Positions 35,601 through 47,500 of a stretch of DNA of 64,000 nucleotides are shown in pieces. Origin of the DNA: Capitulum mitella. Its lineage: Eukaryota > Arthropoda > Thecostraca > Pollicipedomorpha > Pollicipedidae. The notes under the pieces are model-generated. The model did not search any database, was not told the DNA's origin, and saw only the letters and a program-made list of their open reading frames with translations. Position 1 is the stretch's first letter. The number at the start of each line of letters is the position of its first letter. Where the stretch lies: the NCBI GenBank assembly GCA_030062745.1, contig CP099841.1:15146970-15210969 (forward strand). The letters run 5' to 3'. Position numbers and translations under genes: made by a program.

Positions 35601-36763
35601 TGTGTAATTGAATGCGCTAAAACGACTGCAGAATAAAAAAAAAAACAAAAGACGTGAGATAGCGCAACAGTGATGAATATATGACGAACAGTTTCCCGTT
35701 CCTGCAGCAATATTTGGTTGTATCCACCTTAACTAGCTTGGTAACGAGTAGTGACGTCACCACTGACCGGCCAGGCAGGTGGACTGGCGGCCGAGCGGGA
35801 CGGCAGCAGTTCACAATAGGGGCGAAAGCCGTGTGCTGCCTGGTGGTATTACCGCTGCTTCTCTGTTGGAATCATCCCTAATGGCACGTGTTGTAACAAA
35901 TGATCTTTCTCCCCTAGAGCATTCCCTGGCCTTAATACTCTCGCCTTACATTGGTGCTATGCGCCGTGCAGCACTTTAATTGCAGCATTAAACAAATGGA
36001 GGTTTTTAAATGAACGCTGATTGTTCTCGTGTAAGGATGTCTCCCAAGTCCAAGTTACGGTTTGTTTCTCGGATCACCAGACTGTTTTAGTTGTGTTATC
36101 TTCCTCGCATTGCGGCAGCGTTGCCGTACCTACCTGTTCACTTATGAAAACAGCTTAGGTGCATTCACAGTAGGAAAAGCCATCACACGAACGCTGTCCA
36201 TGTCGGCGACTTTAAGCTCGCGATCTCTATAGGTCGTTTTACATGAATGGGAAATACCTCCAACTCCCGAGAATGAGCGGCTCGTTGGTCTGGGTTGCAC
36301 GTGCCTCATAATATCTTGACCATCGTCGCTTTGTATCATTGAACATATGTGTTTGCAGTGCAGCAAAACTATTCCGCATGTGGGAAAAATATACCATGTG
36401 AAAAGAAAGGGCGAAATATTAAAATACGACGGATGTTGAACACAGATTTCGGGTGATAATATAGAATACGTTATGAAATTTAGTTTGTAAGGGAGCGCGA
36501 AATAATGTGCATATCTGAGCGCATTCTGTCGCAGTCGAGCGCCTGTAGAACGTTGCGCTCAAATGGGAGACACCTGCTGGGTAAAATTATGTCGTGCTGT
36601 CCATGCCAGATGTCTTTTGACCCGGCCATTAAACTCATTTCCACTCCGCGCTCCCCCTCTTTACTCCATCTTATTGGATCCTCCATGACTGCATCAACAC
36701 AGATGCTGTGTTGTATTTGTTTTTGTTATACTTGGTGTGTTGAGCTCTGCGCTCTATTTCCAG

Positions 36764-38285
36764 GGGCGATGAAGCTGGACCCGACGGCCGCCGACTCGCC
36801 TCTGCGTGGTCCCGACTGGAGCGCCCTCTTTAACGGCCACGGTCCGGCGGCGCTCAGCCAGATGTCGCTGCTGATGGCCGAGGGTGTCGCCTCCTCGCTG
36901 TGCGAGGCCCAGCTGGCCGAAGGCCGCAACAGCCCGACGGGCACGTTCAACGCGGACAACGAGAAACGCTGCTGCTGCCACTGCGCCTGCCCGCACCGCG
37001 AGGGCAACACTTTTCCCAACGGTAATGAGTGGCGCGGAATGCTATTGCCCTTAACGCAGTCGACAAGCCCCGAAACCACAGACTACATTGTTGCTACTGC
37101 CGTCCTTTGGAGCGGTGACGATCGAATAAATCACTTCGATAGGCCTTTAAAGCATTTAAAGGACTAAAGGAAGGTTTTCTCGGAGAGTTAAAAGGCGTTC
37201 GAATGTTTTTCATGGCTTTTATTACGGGTGGCGTCATTATTTCTTTCAGGGAGAGGATGCCGAGAGCGCAAAATGAGGGAGTCACATTCCGAAACCTGAT
37301 ATTAACAGAACTTAAGATGTCATCAAGGATGCCAAGGGTCATTGTTTTTGTGGAGCTCTGTCATTGTTCAGTGACCTTATTCATTCACGTTTGCCACTTG
37401 CGTGAATCGTACATCGCTTAGTTTTTCTTACAAAACTCATCTTTGTGCTCGGATGTCAGCAAATAGTTCGTCATTCGCTTATCGTTGTCCGTCCACTAGT
37501 CACTGCATGCATAATATTTGTTTCTTTTACGCATATTTGTTGTCGTCCGGCGACACCAAGACAAGACATCCGGCGGTAAACTAATATGTCTTTCTACCAT
37601 TTTCGAACAGAACTGGTGCTGAAGGTGCGAGTGGCAGACTCTCCTAGTCGACATTTTATTTTTGTGGACATACCGACCAATGACCTGACCCTGCCTCGTC
37701 TGCTGTCAGCCAGCTGCGCCGCACTCTCCACCTCTGTCAAGGTGAGAGCCTTACAGGCTATGTGTTGTCCCCATCCTTAGAGTATCTCACTCGTCTCAGG
37801 TGCTGAGTATTCACGGGACGAAGAATGGAAAAATATTGGCGTTGCTCTTGTACTGTTTTAGCATATTCATTAATCTTGATACGGCTGTTTGATTACATTC
37901 CCAGTTACTTGCCCGTAGACGTCGAGCAGTCGTACTGTTGAAGATACTGATCTTCTCGTGTACGTGCATAAGGATCATTTTAAAGTCAGTGAGCCACATC
38001 CATGTTTGGGCAATTTTTTTTTGCGTTCAACACTTCATGGCTTTTGTCAAATTTGTCTAAAATTGGCAACCACGCCACTTTACCTGTCCCATGGTCAATT
38101 GCAACCATGCATCTGCCAACTTGATCGGTATTTTTGTTAACAATGGACGCCTAAATGACTTTTGCCGTTCTACCCAGATGGTGAAGGAGGTTCTGAAGCT
38201 GCCCAACACGCTGCTAGTCCGAGACAAGGATGTTAGACGCCTTCTGGACTACCAAGAGTTAGAACTCATTCTGCACAAAGGCTGA
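36764..38285 (+). CDS. ANKRD40-like C-terminal domain, last three coding exons
   Basis: The exons are 36764-37021, 37611-37741 and 38178-38285 (stop TGA), all with AG acceptors and GT donors and phases 1-1-0 that join without a break. The last two encode ELVLKVRV at the exon junction and later KLPNTLLVRDKDVRRL then DYQELELIL, a close match to the C-terminal domain of vertebrate ANKRD40, whose biochemical role is unknown to me. The first exon here (86 codons) has a GPDWSALFNGHGP segment and a Cys cluster (CCCHCACPH) near its end and matches nothing I recognise. The N-terminal ankyrin repeats of ANKRD40 are missing. The incoming phase (1) fits the zinc-finger exon at 27960. An internal ATG at 36769 would allow a short stand-alone protein instead. 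Confidence 0.85.
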
Positions 38286-39473
38286 AGCGGAAATAGGCCA
38301 GTTGTTCAGACCGGAACGCTTTGTGGGCGTGTAACTCCTCGTGGCGCCACCTAGCTAGACGATATTGAAGCTCTTGTGCACTGCCTGCGTCCCAGGCGGC
38401 GAAGAGAACGAGGAGCACCCAGTGACTTTCTTTGGTGTTTATTTGTGTGCATTGCGACTCGGAGGCCGTTGCCGAGCCGTCCCAGCCGTGCGGCGGCCGA
38501 ATGAAACGTTCGGAGTGCCTGCGTCTCCCGGCCGCAGCCCTCCGCCAGTCCAGTTTCTCATGCCACATAGACTTGCCGTGCAGTTTACAACGTTCGCCTG
38601 TCGGGTGCATGCCATCACGCTTCGCTGCTTCCACTCAGATGTGTGTGCTGCCGCTGTCGGTTGACGGCCGTTGTGAAGTGCGCCTGTCGCTCGCCGCTCG
38701 CCAGTCGCGACGGGCCGGCCGCTGCGGCTGCCGTGCCCGCGCCAGCGCTAGTCATTGGTCGGCGGTGCGTCGGGCGGCGACCTGCAGCCGGCCGCCGCCG
38801 CCGCCTCGTGCTGCCGACGCTGGGCTCGAGGCCGCGCCGCGTTGCGTCAGTGTGGACCGTTCGCTCGCCTAGTCAGTCGCCGCGGATGTGATGCACTCAG
38901 GAGCGGTGGTGGGTGCGCTCCGGTAGAGCAGAGGCCCGTATCGGCTCAGGCGTTTCCATGAGGGGGCCGGGACGCGCGCCAGCTCTGTCCGGCGCTTCGC
39001 CGCGGCGTTTCTGCTCGGCCGCAATACACGTGCCAGGCGCCAGAAAACCAAACTGTGAAGTCCCGTCACCGGGCACGCAGCGCAGATCGGACCGCCAACA
39101 GTGACCTCGACTGCCCGCATTCGGGGCTTATTGTAAAGTCCTGTATTTCAATGCTCCGACGTTTTTGACAATGGGCTTAAAGACCCTCCAGCATTTTTGT
39201 AGGCCCCGAGTGCCGACAGTAAAGCGTTTCATGCCCAGACTGAGAAAGAACAGGACGGACCACAGTAAGCGGACGAAACTCCTCAGCGAATATGACTGAA
39301 ATAGGCAATGGAAACGATACGATTCAAAATACGGCAAAAGATCGACAGGTCTGCACTGAAATTTCGCAGTCAAGACGACACAAAATCTGACGGCTACAAA
39401 CCCAGCTATGAAAGGCCCAAGGCCACACTACACCATATCCACTCCACAAACACTAACCCTCCACCACGCTAGT
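38286..39473. other. Intergenic region with a CpG island at about 38480-39110
   Basis: A GC-rich, CpG-rich tract lies between the convergent 3' ends of the ANKRD40-like gene and DPH7. Several overlapping frames are open on both strands, which is expected in such DNA, and none encodes a known domain. It may be a promoter or first exon of an unseen transcript. Confidence 0.4.
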
Positions 39474-41876
39474 CTACAGTTCAGCCTCTGAAATCTCACA
39501 CACGCAGAGCAGATTATCATAGAAGGAACAGGTGGCCGATACACTACGTTTGAGCGTGGTCTGACAGTGCACCTCCTGCTCTCGGTCCTGCTCGCTCTCG
39601 TCCGCCCTCTGTCCACTGAGGACGTCCACCGGTGCAGCCTCCGCCTCCACAGCCGTCACTGCGCGCCTCCCCGCGGCTGTTCCTGCCCCGCTTCTCCGCC
39701 CGGCCTCCTCCGTGGCCGCCTCCCCGTCCTCTGGGAGTTCGCCGTTCCCGGACGCTCGGCACCAGTCGGCGCCGTACACGATACTGGCGTGGTGCCGGAA
39801 GCTGGCCACCGTGGCGCCTCTGGCGTCCGTGACGTGGCCGCCTCCGTACATGCAGGCCGTCAGCAGGCGGTCGACGAGCCGCGGGTGTCGCTTGATCCGC
39901 CACACGCCGCCGTCCAGCCGGCGGCGCTCCAGCGGTCGGCGCACGGCGCGCGGGTCCCACGTGTACAGGTGTTCGTCGTAGCTGCCACAGCGAGAAAAAC
40001 AGTCAGCGGGCCAGCGGCTGTCAGCCAGCTGTACCAGGCAGCAACGCCAGCGGTTCAGGGCCGCAAGCGCCTATCAGACTTATGCGGAATCGCCCAGGAA
40101 AGTGGCTCAGGCTCACACGGATCCATCGAGGTCGACGACTGGCACTCGGCGCGAAGGCACAAAAAGCTCAAACACAGACATTAACGCCGAGGAAAACAGC
40201 AGACACGTCCGGACTCGCATTCGTGGACAATTTCCTCAGGTCAGGGCAGACCCAGGTGTCCAGACACATGACTCAGTTTCACATACTGAGAAGCTCAGGC
40301 AGATGGCTAGATTTCGGCAGGCTTGCCGGCAACAGGACTGTCACACAGACATCAGCGCCCGGAGCACTGCCTCCGTCAGTCACTGGCCGGTGTGGGGCTC
40401 ACCTGCCCGTGTACAGGGTGTTGTCCTGCAGCGGGTCGCTGAGGACGCTTGTCACGCCGGCCTCGTGTGCACGGCTGGTGAAGACGGCCACCGTCGGCTC
40501 CTGGCGCACGTCGTAACAGCGGAACAGCATGTCGTCGCCGCCTGCCAGACGGCACAGCGCGTCACAACACACCGCCAGAAATGACACCAAGACCGGGAGG
40601 TAACAGCACAGTGGTCTGACGCGGTCGTAAGGCATCAGTCAAAACCACACAGGCAGTCAAGCAGGAAGTCTCCAGCACACACAGGCGCAAGCAAACATCG
40701 ACGCCCAAGCCGACAAAGACAAAATAATAAACTTTATGAAAATCAGACCTATGAAGGTTAGTGCGATTCAGATAAGCTACATGGACAATCTTCTTTCTTG
40801 TGTACTAAAAAGCCGTACCGGTGTAAACGAGGTTCCCGTCCGAATGGTTGAAACCGCAGGTCCAGGCCTCGTGTCCATGGCAGGTGGCCGTCCAGAGCGG
40901 CGTCAGCATCTCCCCCTGCAGCTCCAACACCGTCACCGTCCCAGACGAGTCGCTGACGGTCAGTCGGGCTCGCCCCGCCCCGTCCGGCGGCGTCCACCAG
41001 TCGAGCGCCAGCGCCAGCCGGCCGGTCCCGCCCACCTGGCAGCTGGTCACCGCGCCCAGCTGCGGCGGCTGCTGCTGCTCCAGCAGCCGGAACAACAGCA
41101 GCTGACCGACGGCGTCCACGGCCGCGACCAGGAGACAGCCTGAGAGCCGCGCCGGACTCCACTTGACGTCCAGCAGGGCGGCGGAGGGCAGCCGCTGCAG
41201 CAGGCGGCGCCGACCGGTGTCCAGCAACAGCAGGCAGCCGTCCCGGCGACACTCTGCAACGACACACAGCGGGAAACTTTGTCAACGGCACACAGCGGGG
41301 CACTGTCAAACGGCACACAATGGGAAGCTGCGTAACAGCACACAGTGGGATAGTGTGTAACGGTACACAGCGGGACACGACCATGCCACACAGCAGGGCA
41401 CTCTGTAATGGCACACAGTGGGACACTGTAATGGCACACAATGGTAGAATGTAATGGTACACAGGGGGATACTGTGTAACAACACAGCACGTTGAAATAC
41501 TTTGTAAAGGCATGCCGTGGGACATTCTGTAATGCCAGACAGTGAGACAGTGTATAACGCCAAAGAGTGAGATATTCGGTAACGGTAGACATTGGGACAC
41601 CCTGCAATGGCAGACAGTGCTACACGCTGAACTGTAACGACAGAGAGTGCTGCCCTCTGTTCTGTAAAGGCAGCCTGTGGCTGCTCTGGCAGTTGTCCCA
41701 CCTTCGGGAGCCACGTCCGGCGGCTGCCCCTCCAGCAGTTTGTACGTGCCGCAGAGCAAGAGGTGGCGATACGGAGGCAGCGGGCAGAACTCGACCGTGT
41801 CCGCCGGCCAGCCCGTGTCCCAGCTCCAGAGCAGTCGAATATCGGCCGAACCGCCGCCGGCGCCGGCAGGCGACAT
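39474..41876 (-). CDS. DPH7: Diphthine methyltransferase (diphthamide biosynthesis protein 7), WD40
   Basis: Four coding exons on the minus strand: 41702-41876, 40819-41253, 40403-40541 and 39474-39981 (stop TAG). Phases 1-1-2 join cleanly to 418 codons; human DPH7 is about 450. DPH7 is a WD40-fold enzyme that hydrolyses the methyl ester of diphthine on translation factor eEF2, a late step of diphthamide formation in the cytosol. Family matches are strong: WDTGWPADTVEFCPL and RHLLLCGTYKLL in exon 1, DVKWSP and the SDSSG strand in exon 2, GGDDMLFRCYDVR (from about residue 204), SYDEHLYTWD (250-259), GGVWRIKRHP (from 274), VYGADW and the terminal ATCSFYDNLLCV. I chose the ATG at 41876 because it gives a short leader as in the family; an in-frame ATG also lies at 41966. 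Intron 1 is almost wholly a minisatellite. Confidence 0.93.
41262..41685. repeat. About 25-bp minisatellite filling DPH7 intron 1
   Basis: Around sixteen units of 23-30 bp share CACACAGNGGGACACTGTAA on the plus strand. Read on the minus (gene) strand, each unit contains a pyrimidine-flanked TTACAG/AGTG-like word, so the real acceptor at 41253/41254 is the last member of the array. Confidence 0.85.
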
Positions 41877-42294
41877 GGCCGCAGCAGCGCCGGCTACACC
41901 CGACGGAGGAAGGGAACCCACCGAACTCGGAGCACACCGCCGAAAGGTGCGCAGACGGCCGATCACTCACGAAACGTCTCAACGCTCCACTGTAAGACGG
42001 TGCCTTCAAGTCATAAACACCTGGGTAGGCGCCACGTGCACAGTTCGAAGGTCGGGATGAACAGTCTTGATCAGCCCTCCAACCAAAACACCGGCTGCCC
42101 GACGTCACAGTATCCTGGACAAGACGAACTGCTGTCCGAACGACGAGACACGGGTCGCAACCCGGAGAACTACGATAGTCCGAAGGCGGCCGCGCCAGAG
42201 GTGCTCGCCGCGTCCACGCTCGGCTCGCAACACAGGCACCTGGCCCCGCGCCAACAGCGGCGTCAGGGCAGCGTTCGCGGCTGGCGGCGGCCGC
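41877..42294. promoter_or_regulatory. DPH7 upstream region
   Basis: About 420 bp separates the DPH7 start codon from the stop of the CDK2AP gene, which lies upstream on the same strand. It must hold the CDK2AP 3' UTR and the DPH7 promoter. No canonical AATAAA on the minus strand or TATA box was found by eye. Confidence 0.4.
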
Positions 42295-42582
42295 CTACGA
42301 CTTGGCGCTGCGCTCCGTCTCGATGAGGCACTCGCGGACCAGGATGCGGGCGTGGCCGATGCCGCGCTTCAGCCGCTCGGCGCTGCTCTTGCTGCCCGAG
42401 TAGGTGGGCCGGATGTCGCGGCCCATGTCCTCGATGACGGCCAGCAGCTGCGAGTACTTGGACTGGGCCGGCTGGCGGTACTGGGCGGCGGCGGCCGCCG
42501 CCACAGGGTCGAAGCCGGCCTGGTTCGGTGTGCCCGGCTTACTGAAGGCCGGCGAGCCGGAGGCCGACCGGTCGTCGTCCAT
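42295..42582 (-). CDS. CDK2AP1/2: Cyclin-dependent kinase 2-associated protein (DOC1 family)
   Basis: A single 95-codon exon ends at a TAG (42295-42297). Residues 42-95 match the conserved C-terminal domain of CDK2AP1 and CDK2AP2: [34 protein letters not shown] and [15 protein letters not shown]. This domain forms a dimeric helical unit. Vertebrate family members bind CDK2 and are small subunits of the NuRD chromatin-remodelling complex in the nucleus. The N-terminus (Ser/Pro/Ala-rich, [12 protein letters not shown]) is divergent, as usual. The ATG at 42582 is the natural start. Upstream the frame stays open for about 20 codons with a CTCCAG that could be an acceptor, so a 5' UTR intron is possible. 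Human CDK2AP1 has 115 residues, so this is slightly short but complete over the domain. Confidence 0.9.
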   Translation of the reverse strand: MDDDRSASGSPAFSKPGTPNQAGFDPVAAAAAAQYRQPAQSKYSQLLAVIEDMGRDIRPTYSGSKSSAERLKRGIGHARILVRECLIETERSAKS

Positions 42583-42839
42583 CCCAGACGGCTGGAGAAC
42601 AGTCTGCCGGTGGTCATCAACGGAGGTTAGTCGTCCTGCTCAGGTGCAGGGGTGTCATTACCACTGCTCGCTATGGCGGCCGACTGTGCCGCATGTGGGT
42701 GCGAATGGCGACGCCACTCAGTCGGTTTCTCTGGGTCAGTGCTGAAGATCGTGGCAGGGCCGGTGGTCTATGCGGCTGCCGAGCTGCTTTGATTTGGTGT
42801 GATTAATGATGCAGACAAGAGACTGCGACTTCCCCGCTG

Positions 42840-44270
42840 GAGGCTGATCCTGAGACAGCTGGGGCCGCCCGGGACCCTGAACAGTCAGGAACGTGGGACG
42901 GCCACCAGCCTGAAATAGTCGGGGGCCAAGAGATTAGTCGGGATTGTGAAGAGGTCAAGGGCCCTGCAACAGTCCGGGGCCTTGAGGAAGTAGAGTCTGT
43001 GACAGGCAGGGGTCTGAAACCACCAAGAGCATCATGGGACGCTCAGGGACCGTAGATAACCAGGGACCGTGGTACGCTCAGGGATCGCGAGGTAGTGAAG
43101 GGCACTGACAATGTTTGGGGTCCTGAGGAAGTCAGGGGCCCTGAGGAAGTCAGGGGCCCTGAGGAAGTCAGGGGCCTCAAACTGCAAGGAGGACTATGGA
43201 ATGCTCAGGGGGCCTGGGATGGCCAGGGGCTATGAGGAGGTCAAGGGTCCCAAGACAGCCAAGGAGCCTTAGAAAATTAAGGACCCTGAAACAGTTAGGG
43301 GCCTGAGTCGGCGAGAAGTAATATGGGGTGCTCAGGGGCCCTGGGCTGGTCAGGGGCCATCGAAAGGAAATTGACCTGAAGCAGTAAAGACCCTGGAGGA
43401 CCAGGGGCCGTGAGATGGCAGGGCACTGAATCAGTCGGGGGCCTGAGACAGCAAGGGACACCAAGGAACGTTCAGGGGTCTCGGATGGTCATTTGGGATG
43501 TGAGGAAATCAAGAGCCCTGAGACAGCCAGGGGCCCTGAAGAAATCGGGGATCCTGAGGGCGCTAGTCAGGGGCCTGAGACCGCCAGGGGCACAATGGGT
43601 CGCTGAGGGGCACTGAGATGGTCAGGACCCATGAAAAGCCAATTATCCTGAGACGGCCAAAGGTCCTGGGATGGTCGGGGACCATCAGACAGTCAAAGGA
43701 GCTGAGACAGTCAGACACCCTAAAGAAGACCACGACCTCAGACATCCTGTCTTAGGTCATCCAGGTCATCCAGGTCTTGACTTCCTCAGGCTGAGGCCTG
43801 AGGAATTCAGGACTGATGAGGAAACAGGAATGGTCAGGGCCCATGGAACGGTCATGAGCTTGCAATAGCCCGGGGGCACAGAATGGTCAGGGACCATGAG
43901 ACAGGCAGGAGCCCTGTGACAGTCAGGGACTGCGGTGCGGTCATGAGCCTGAGGGGCCCTGGAATGGTCGAACATTCATCCCATTTATTGTTGGGAACGA
44001 CTGGCATGAGCCTGAGGCGTTTTGAGTCTTCTCAGTATGGGAATACAAACATTTCCTCCCAGTTCCCGCCATTCGCATTTATCCCATCCCAATTATCGGT
44101 TGCGGGATGGCCGGGGGCGTGGGATGGTGAGAGGCCTTGGGACAATTCAAAGAACCTGAGATGGTCAAGGGCTCGGGGATGATCGGAGCCTGGAACAGTC
44201 CGGTCGAGGGATAGTCAGTTCCGGCCCTGAGACAGTCATGGGGTCCTAGGATGGTCAGTGGTTCTTAGGC
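42840..44270. repeat. Long GC-rich degenerate minisatellite
   Basis: About 1.4 kb of units resembling GTCAGGGGCCCTGAGANAG. At 43125-43170 three consecutive 18-bp units (AGGAAGTCAGGGGCCCTG) are exact, while elsewhere unit length and sequence drift. It lies upstream of the CDK2AP gene. Confidence 0.85.
43996..44080 (+). repeat. Dispersed repeat family E, copy 1
   Basis: About 85 bp beginning ACTGGCATGAGCCTGAGGCG, then TTTTGAGTCTTCTCAGTA and GGGAATACAAACATT. It is repeated at 48.37 kb. Confidence 0.7.
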
Positions 44271-44559
44271 CGGTCAGGGCCCACCGCCACCAGCCGGACT
44301 GATCTCTCCAAATGAGTCTGACAGATCCGTCCAACGCCGCATGAGCCGTCCTTTGCAGCTTCGACAAGGCGCGGTTTGGCCGGCAGCCGGATTATCGGCT
44401 GCCAGCCAATGACCGGGTAATGACGTCAAAAAGGCAACCTGCGCAGAACTACAAAAAGCTGCCCGTGACTTTACCTTGCCATATGGCGAAAAGACGCCGC
44501 TCCTGAGCACGGCCACTCGGTGAGACACGCCTGACCAGCAGAGGTCACTGAGATAGCAA

Positions 44560-47500
44560 CAGGGGCGGCGGATTAGAGGGGGCAGCGGGGGCCGGGGGCC
44601 GCCGCTGCCCCCCTGGGAAAAAGTTGGGGGGCAAAACCATCTTTTGCCCCCCCCCCCATCTTGACTACTGAAGTCGAAAAAACTGTATCGCACGCAACTG
44701 CGTAAGTGTTGATAATGAAGTACTTTTGCCCGCATTCCTAAAATGGCATTAAAATATGGTAGCTCAGTAAACTGCGGTTGGGTGAGGATGAATCGAAACT
44801 GGCGCAAGTTTCAAAGTTACGTGCTTGCATAACTTTTTAGCAGAGAGCGATTCTGCTGTATTTCCAAAAGCATGAAATAAGAAAACAATAACATGTCCAC
44901 AACCTACAACCGCGCTCGTTCAACAGACAGCCAATGTTCGTGGTTGAGCTGGGGTGCGTAGAGGTGAGAACTGAAGAACTGGGAACTGGGGTGTGTGCGT
45001 GCTTCTGCGTCCTCCGAGGCTTGGCGCGATCTGGATCAGCCCTACGCGGCCACGACGATGACGGTGGGAATTTGATGACCATGCTAGGCGAAAGAAGCAT
45101 GACAAGCCCCGAGATGAAATCGTGGCTGCAGAAAAAGAGTAATGTCTTGTCTCACGAATGCCAAGACGAGCTGATCAGAATCATGGCCTTCGATGGTTCT
45201 TTCGCGAAATTTTGGAAGAAGCTCGACGCAGTATGTTCTGTGAAGTGATCGCAGATGGGACGACAGATCAGGCTGCCAAAGACCAGTTCAGCGTATGTGT
45301 CAGATATGTGACGGAAAAGTTGGTCGTGGAAGAAGCTTGCCTTGGTCTGTATGAGGTGCCTGGCTCGACGGCTGCAGCTCTGTACGAAGCCTTAAAGGAC
45401 GCCCTGCGGCGCACCATGTACGGAATGGACAAGCTAAGAAGGTAGTGTTTTGATGGAGCATCGAACATGTCGAGAAAAGTATTCGGAGTGCAGGCCAGAC
45501 TCATCGAAGATCAGCCCCGTTCAATATTCGTGCACTGCGCAAATCATTCCCTCGACCTGGCCCTATTGGAAGAGGCCAAAGAGGTGTCCCAGGTTGCTGA
45601 TGCTCCCAACACCGTTCGGGATGTGGTTGGAATACTCAAGACCACGAAAAGGAAGCAGCTGTTTCAGGACCATCTCCTCGAACTACGCCTGCAACACGAC
45701 GAAGACGACGCGGGACTGTACCGTGCCACACCGCACAAGCTCATATCCCTCTATCTCACCAGGTGGACTGTGAGATTCCTGGCTATCCGACGATTTCTTG
45801 AGGAATATGACACAATTCTTCTGACACTGGAAGATGTGGAAGCAGACAAGTCCGCGTCGCCGGATGTCCGTCACAGAGTGCGAGGCTATCTCTTTCATCT
45901 CCGGAGCTTTGAGACCGTACTATCTTTGATGATGTGCGAGCGGATGTTCGGCCCATGTGAGCTTTTTGCGAAGGCTTTGCAGCGTCCTGGGGTCAACTGC
46001 GGAGATGTCCGTAAGGGGGCTACGATGCTGCTCAGCACGCTGGAAAATCTGCGCGAGTTCGGCCTTGAGGAGCTGTGGCAAGAACGCCACGACAAGATCC
46101 GGACGCTTGGCAGCCCCATCGACCCACCAAAGGACCCACGTCCAGTTCGCCCGCCTAAGCGACTGGAGCACCATGAAATTGCAGCAGCGGTCTTCACCGC
46201 CAAAGACTTACTGAGACGCTGCTTCTTCGAAGCGAAGGACCTGGTAACAAATGAAGCCAGGCGGCAGTTCAAGCAGCCTGGTCTGGAACGTTTGGAACAG
46301 CTAGAGGACCTGCTGCTAGGGAGACAAGCGGACACCAGCCCTGACAATGTGAGGAAAGTCAGGAAAGTTCTCGTGTCATCGCAAACCAACGTCAACCAGG
46401 ACAGCTCAGGAGACATCGACCCTGATGCTCTGGCCATGCAGCTGGCCTCCATGCGCCGATGTGCTACAGTGCTGCAACCAGCTAACTCAATCAGCCAGGT
46501 TGTGGACGTCATCATGAGCCAGGGCCGCTTGTGCCAAGAGACGCTATCGGAGGTGCTGCGCCTGGCAGCTCTGATCATGGCCGTTCCCATGAATGGTGCG
46601 TCGACAGGTCGTTCGTTCAGCGCCTTGGACCGGATCAAAACGCTGTTGCAATCTACGATGAGTCAGGGGAGGCTATCAAACTTGGTCGTCCTCGCCATGA
46701 CGGCGATCGCGCAAAGAAGGCTGGATCCCAAAGTCATCCTGCGTGAGTTTGTGGAAAATCATCCAATGAAAAGGTTGACGGTGTTAGGAAGAGTTTGATT
46801 TGACTGGAGCTGCTGTACCTCTGGTGCTTCCGTTCGACTGTCAAGGTTTCGTGTTGCTTAAAAATAAGCTTATATTTGTGTGTGTGGGGGGGGGGGTTAA
46901 TTGTTATTGTTCTGTTCTCACAAGTTGATTTGTGTTTGCTCTGGTCATTTCAAAATGGTATGCATAGTTTGTATATAATACATGATATCTTTTGGAACCG
47001 TACAGTTGGGCATACATAATTTTAATACGGATAGGTTTTTGGTGCGTTTACCGTGAGTATAAACTACCGCGATATGCTGTGCGCGCAGTGCGCCTGGATG
47101 TGTACTTCTGCGCCAATAAATGCGGACATGCACATAAAGTAGCAGGATTTGCGCATATCCAATTTCTGCTACCGGGCTGCTCCGAAATATTGGAGGATGG
47201 CAGTCAAAAACCAACCTCATTTGCGGCTTCCTTGCGCTCATCCCATAGTTAGACAGGCAACACAGTAATTTAAAAAGGAACTGAATTTAACGAACGGACT
47301 GGTTAAAATATTCAGCCGTCTTTTGTGTTGTTGTAAGGTTAACGCGGAAAGATGTGCACTTCAGCACGAAAACTCCATCCGTTCTTTGGGATGAGTTTGG
47401 CCCCAGATAAAAGAAGATGTGATCGCCAAATATATGTTTCTACAGGTTTCATGCACGTGGTGCGAGGTAGTTCACTAAAATACGGGGCGGCCGTCTGACC

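Larger units (their letters stand above)
28546..36763 (+). other. Probable long intron, transposon-filled
   Basis: If the zinc-finger and ANKRD40-like exons belong together, this is one intron of about 8.2 kb (8.4 kb from the first donor). It contains piggyBac-type copy 3, a small minisatellite at 30.77 kb, a family F repeat at 32.5 kb and AGGTCA/TGACCT-rich tracts near 33.0-33.5 and 33.86-34.2 kb. No ankyrin-repeat exon is visible. A 139-codon minus frame at 31402-31821 has no recognisable domain. Confidence 0.45.

Noticed and set aside
36726..37079. A 117-codon minus-strand frame
   Set aside because: Antisense shadow of the first ANKRD40-like exon.
38432..38872. A 146-codon plus frame in the CpG island after the ANKRD40-like gene
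   Set aside because: Low-complexity Arg/Ala/Ser translation with competing frames on both strands and no family match.
40758..41966. A 402-codon minus-strand frame
   Set aside because: It reads through DPH7 exon 1 and the minisatellite intron, then through exon 2 in the wrong frame. The exon model with matching phases explains the homology instead.
45895..46638. A 247-codon minus-strand frame
   Set aside because: Antisense shadow of the transposase.
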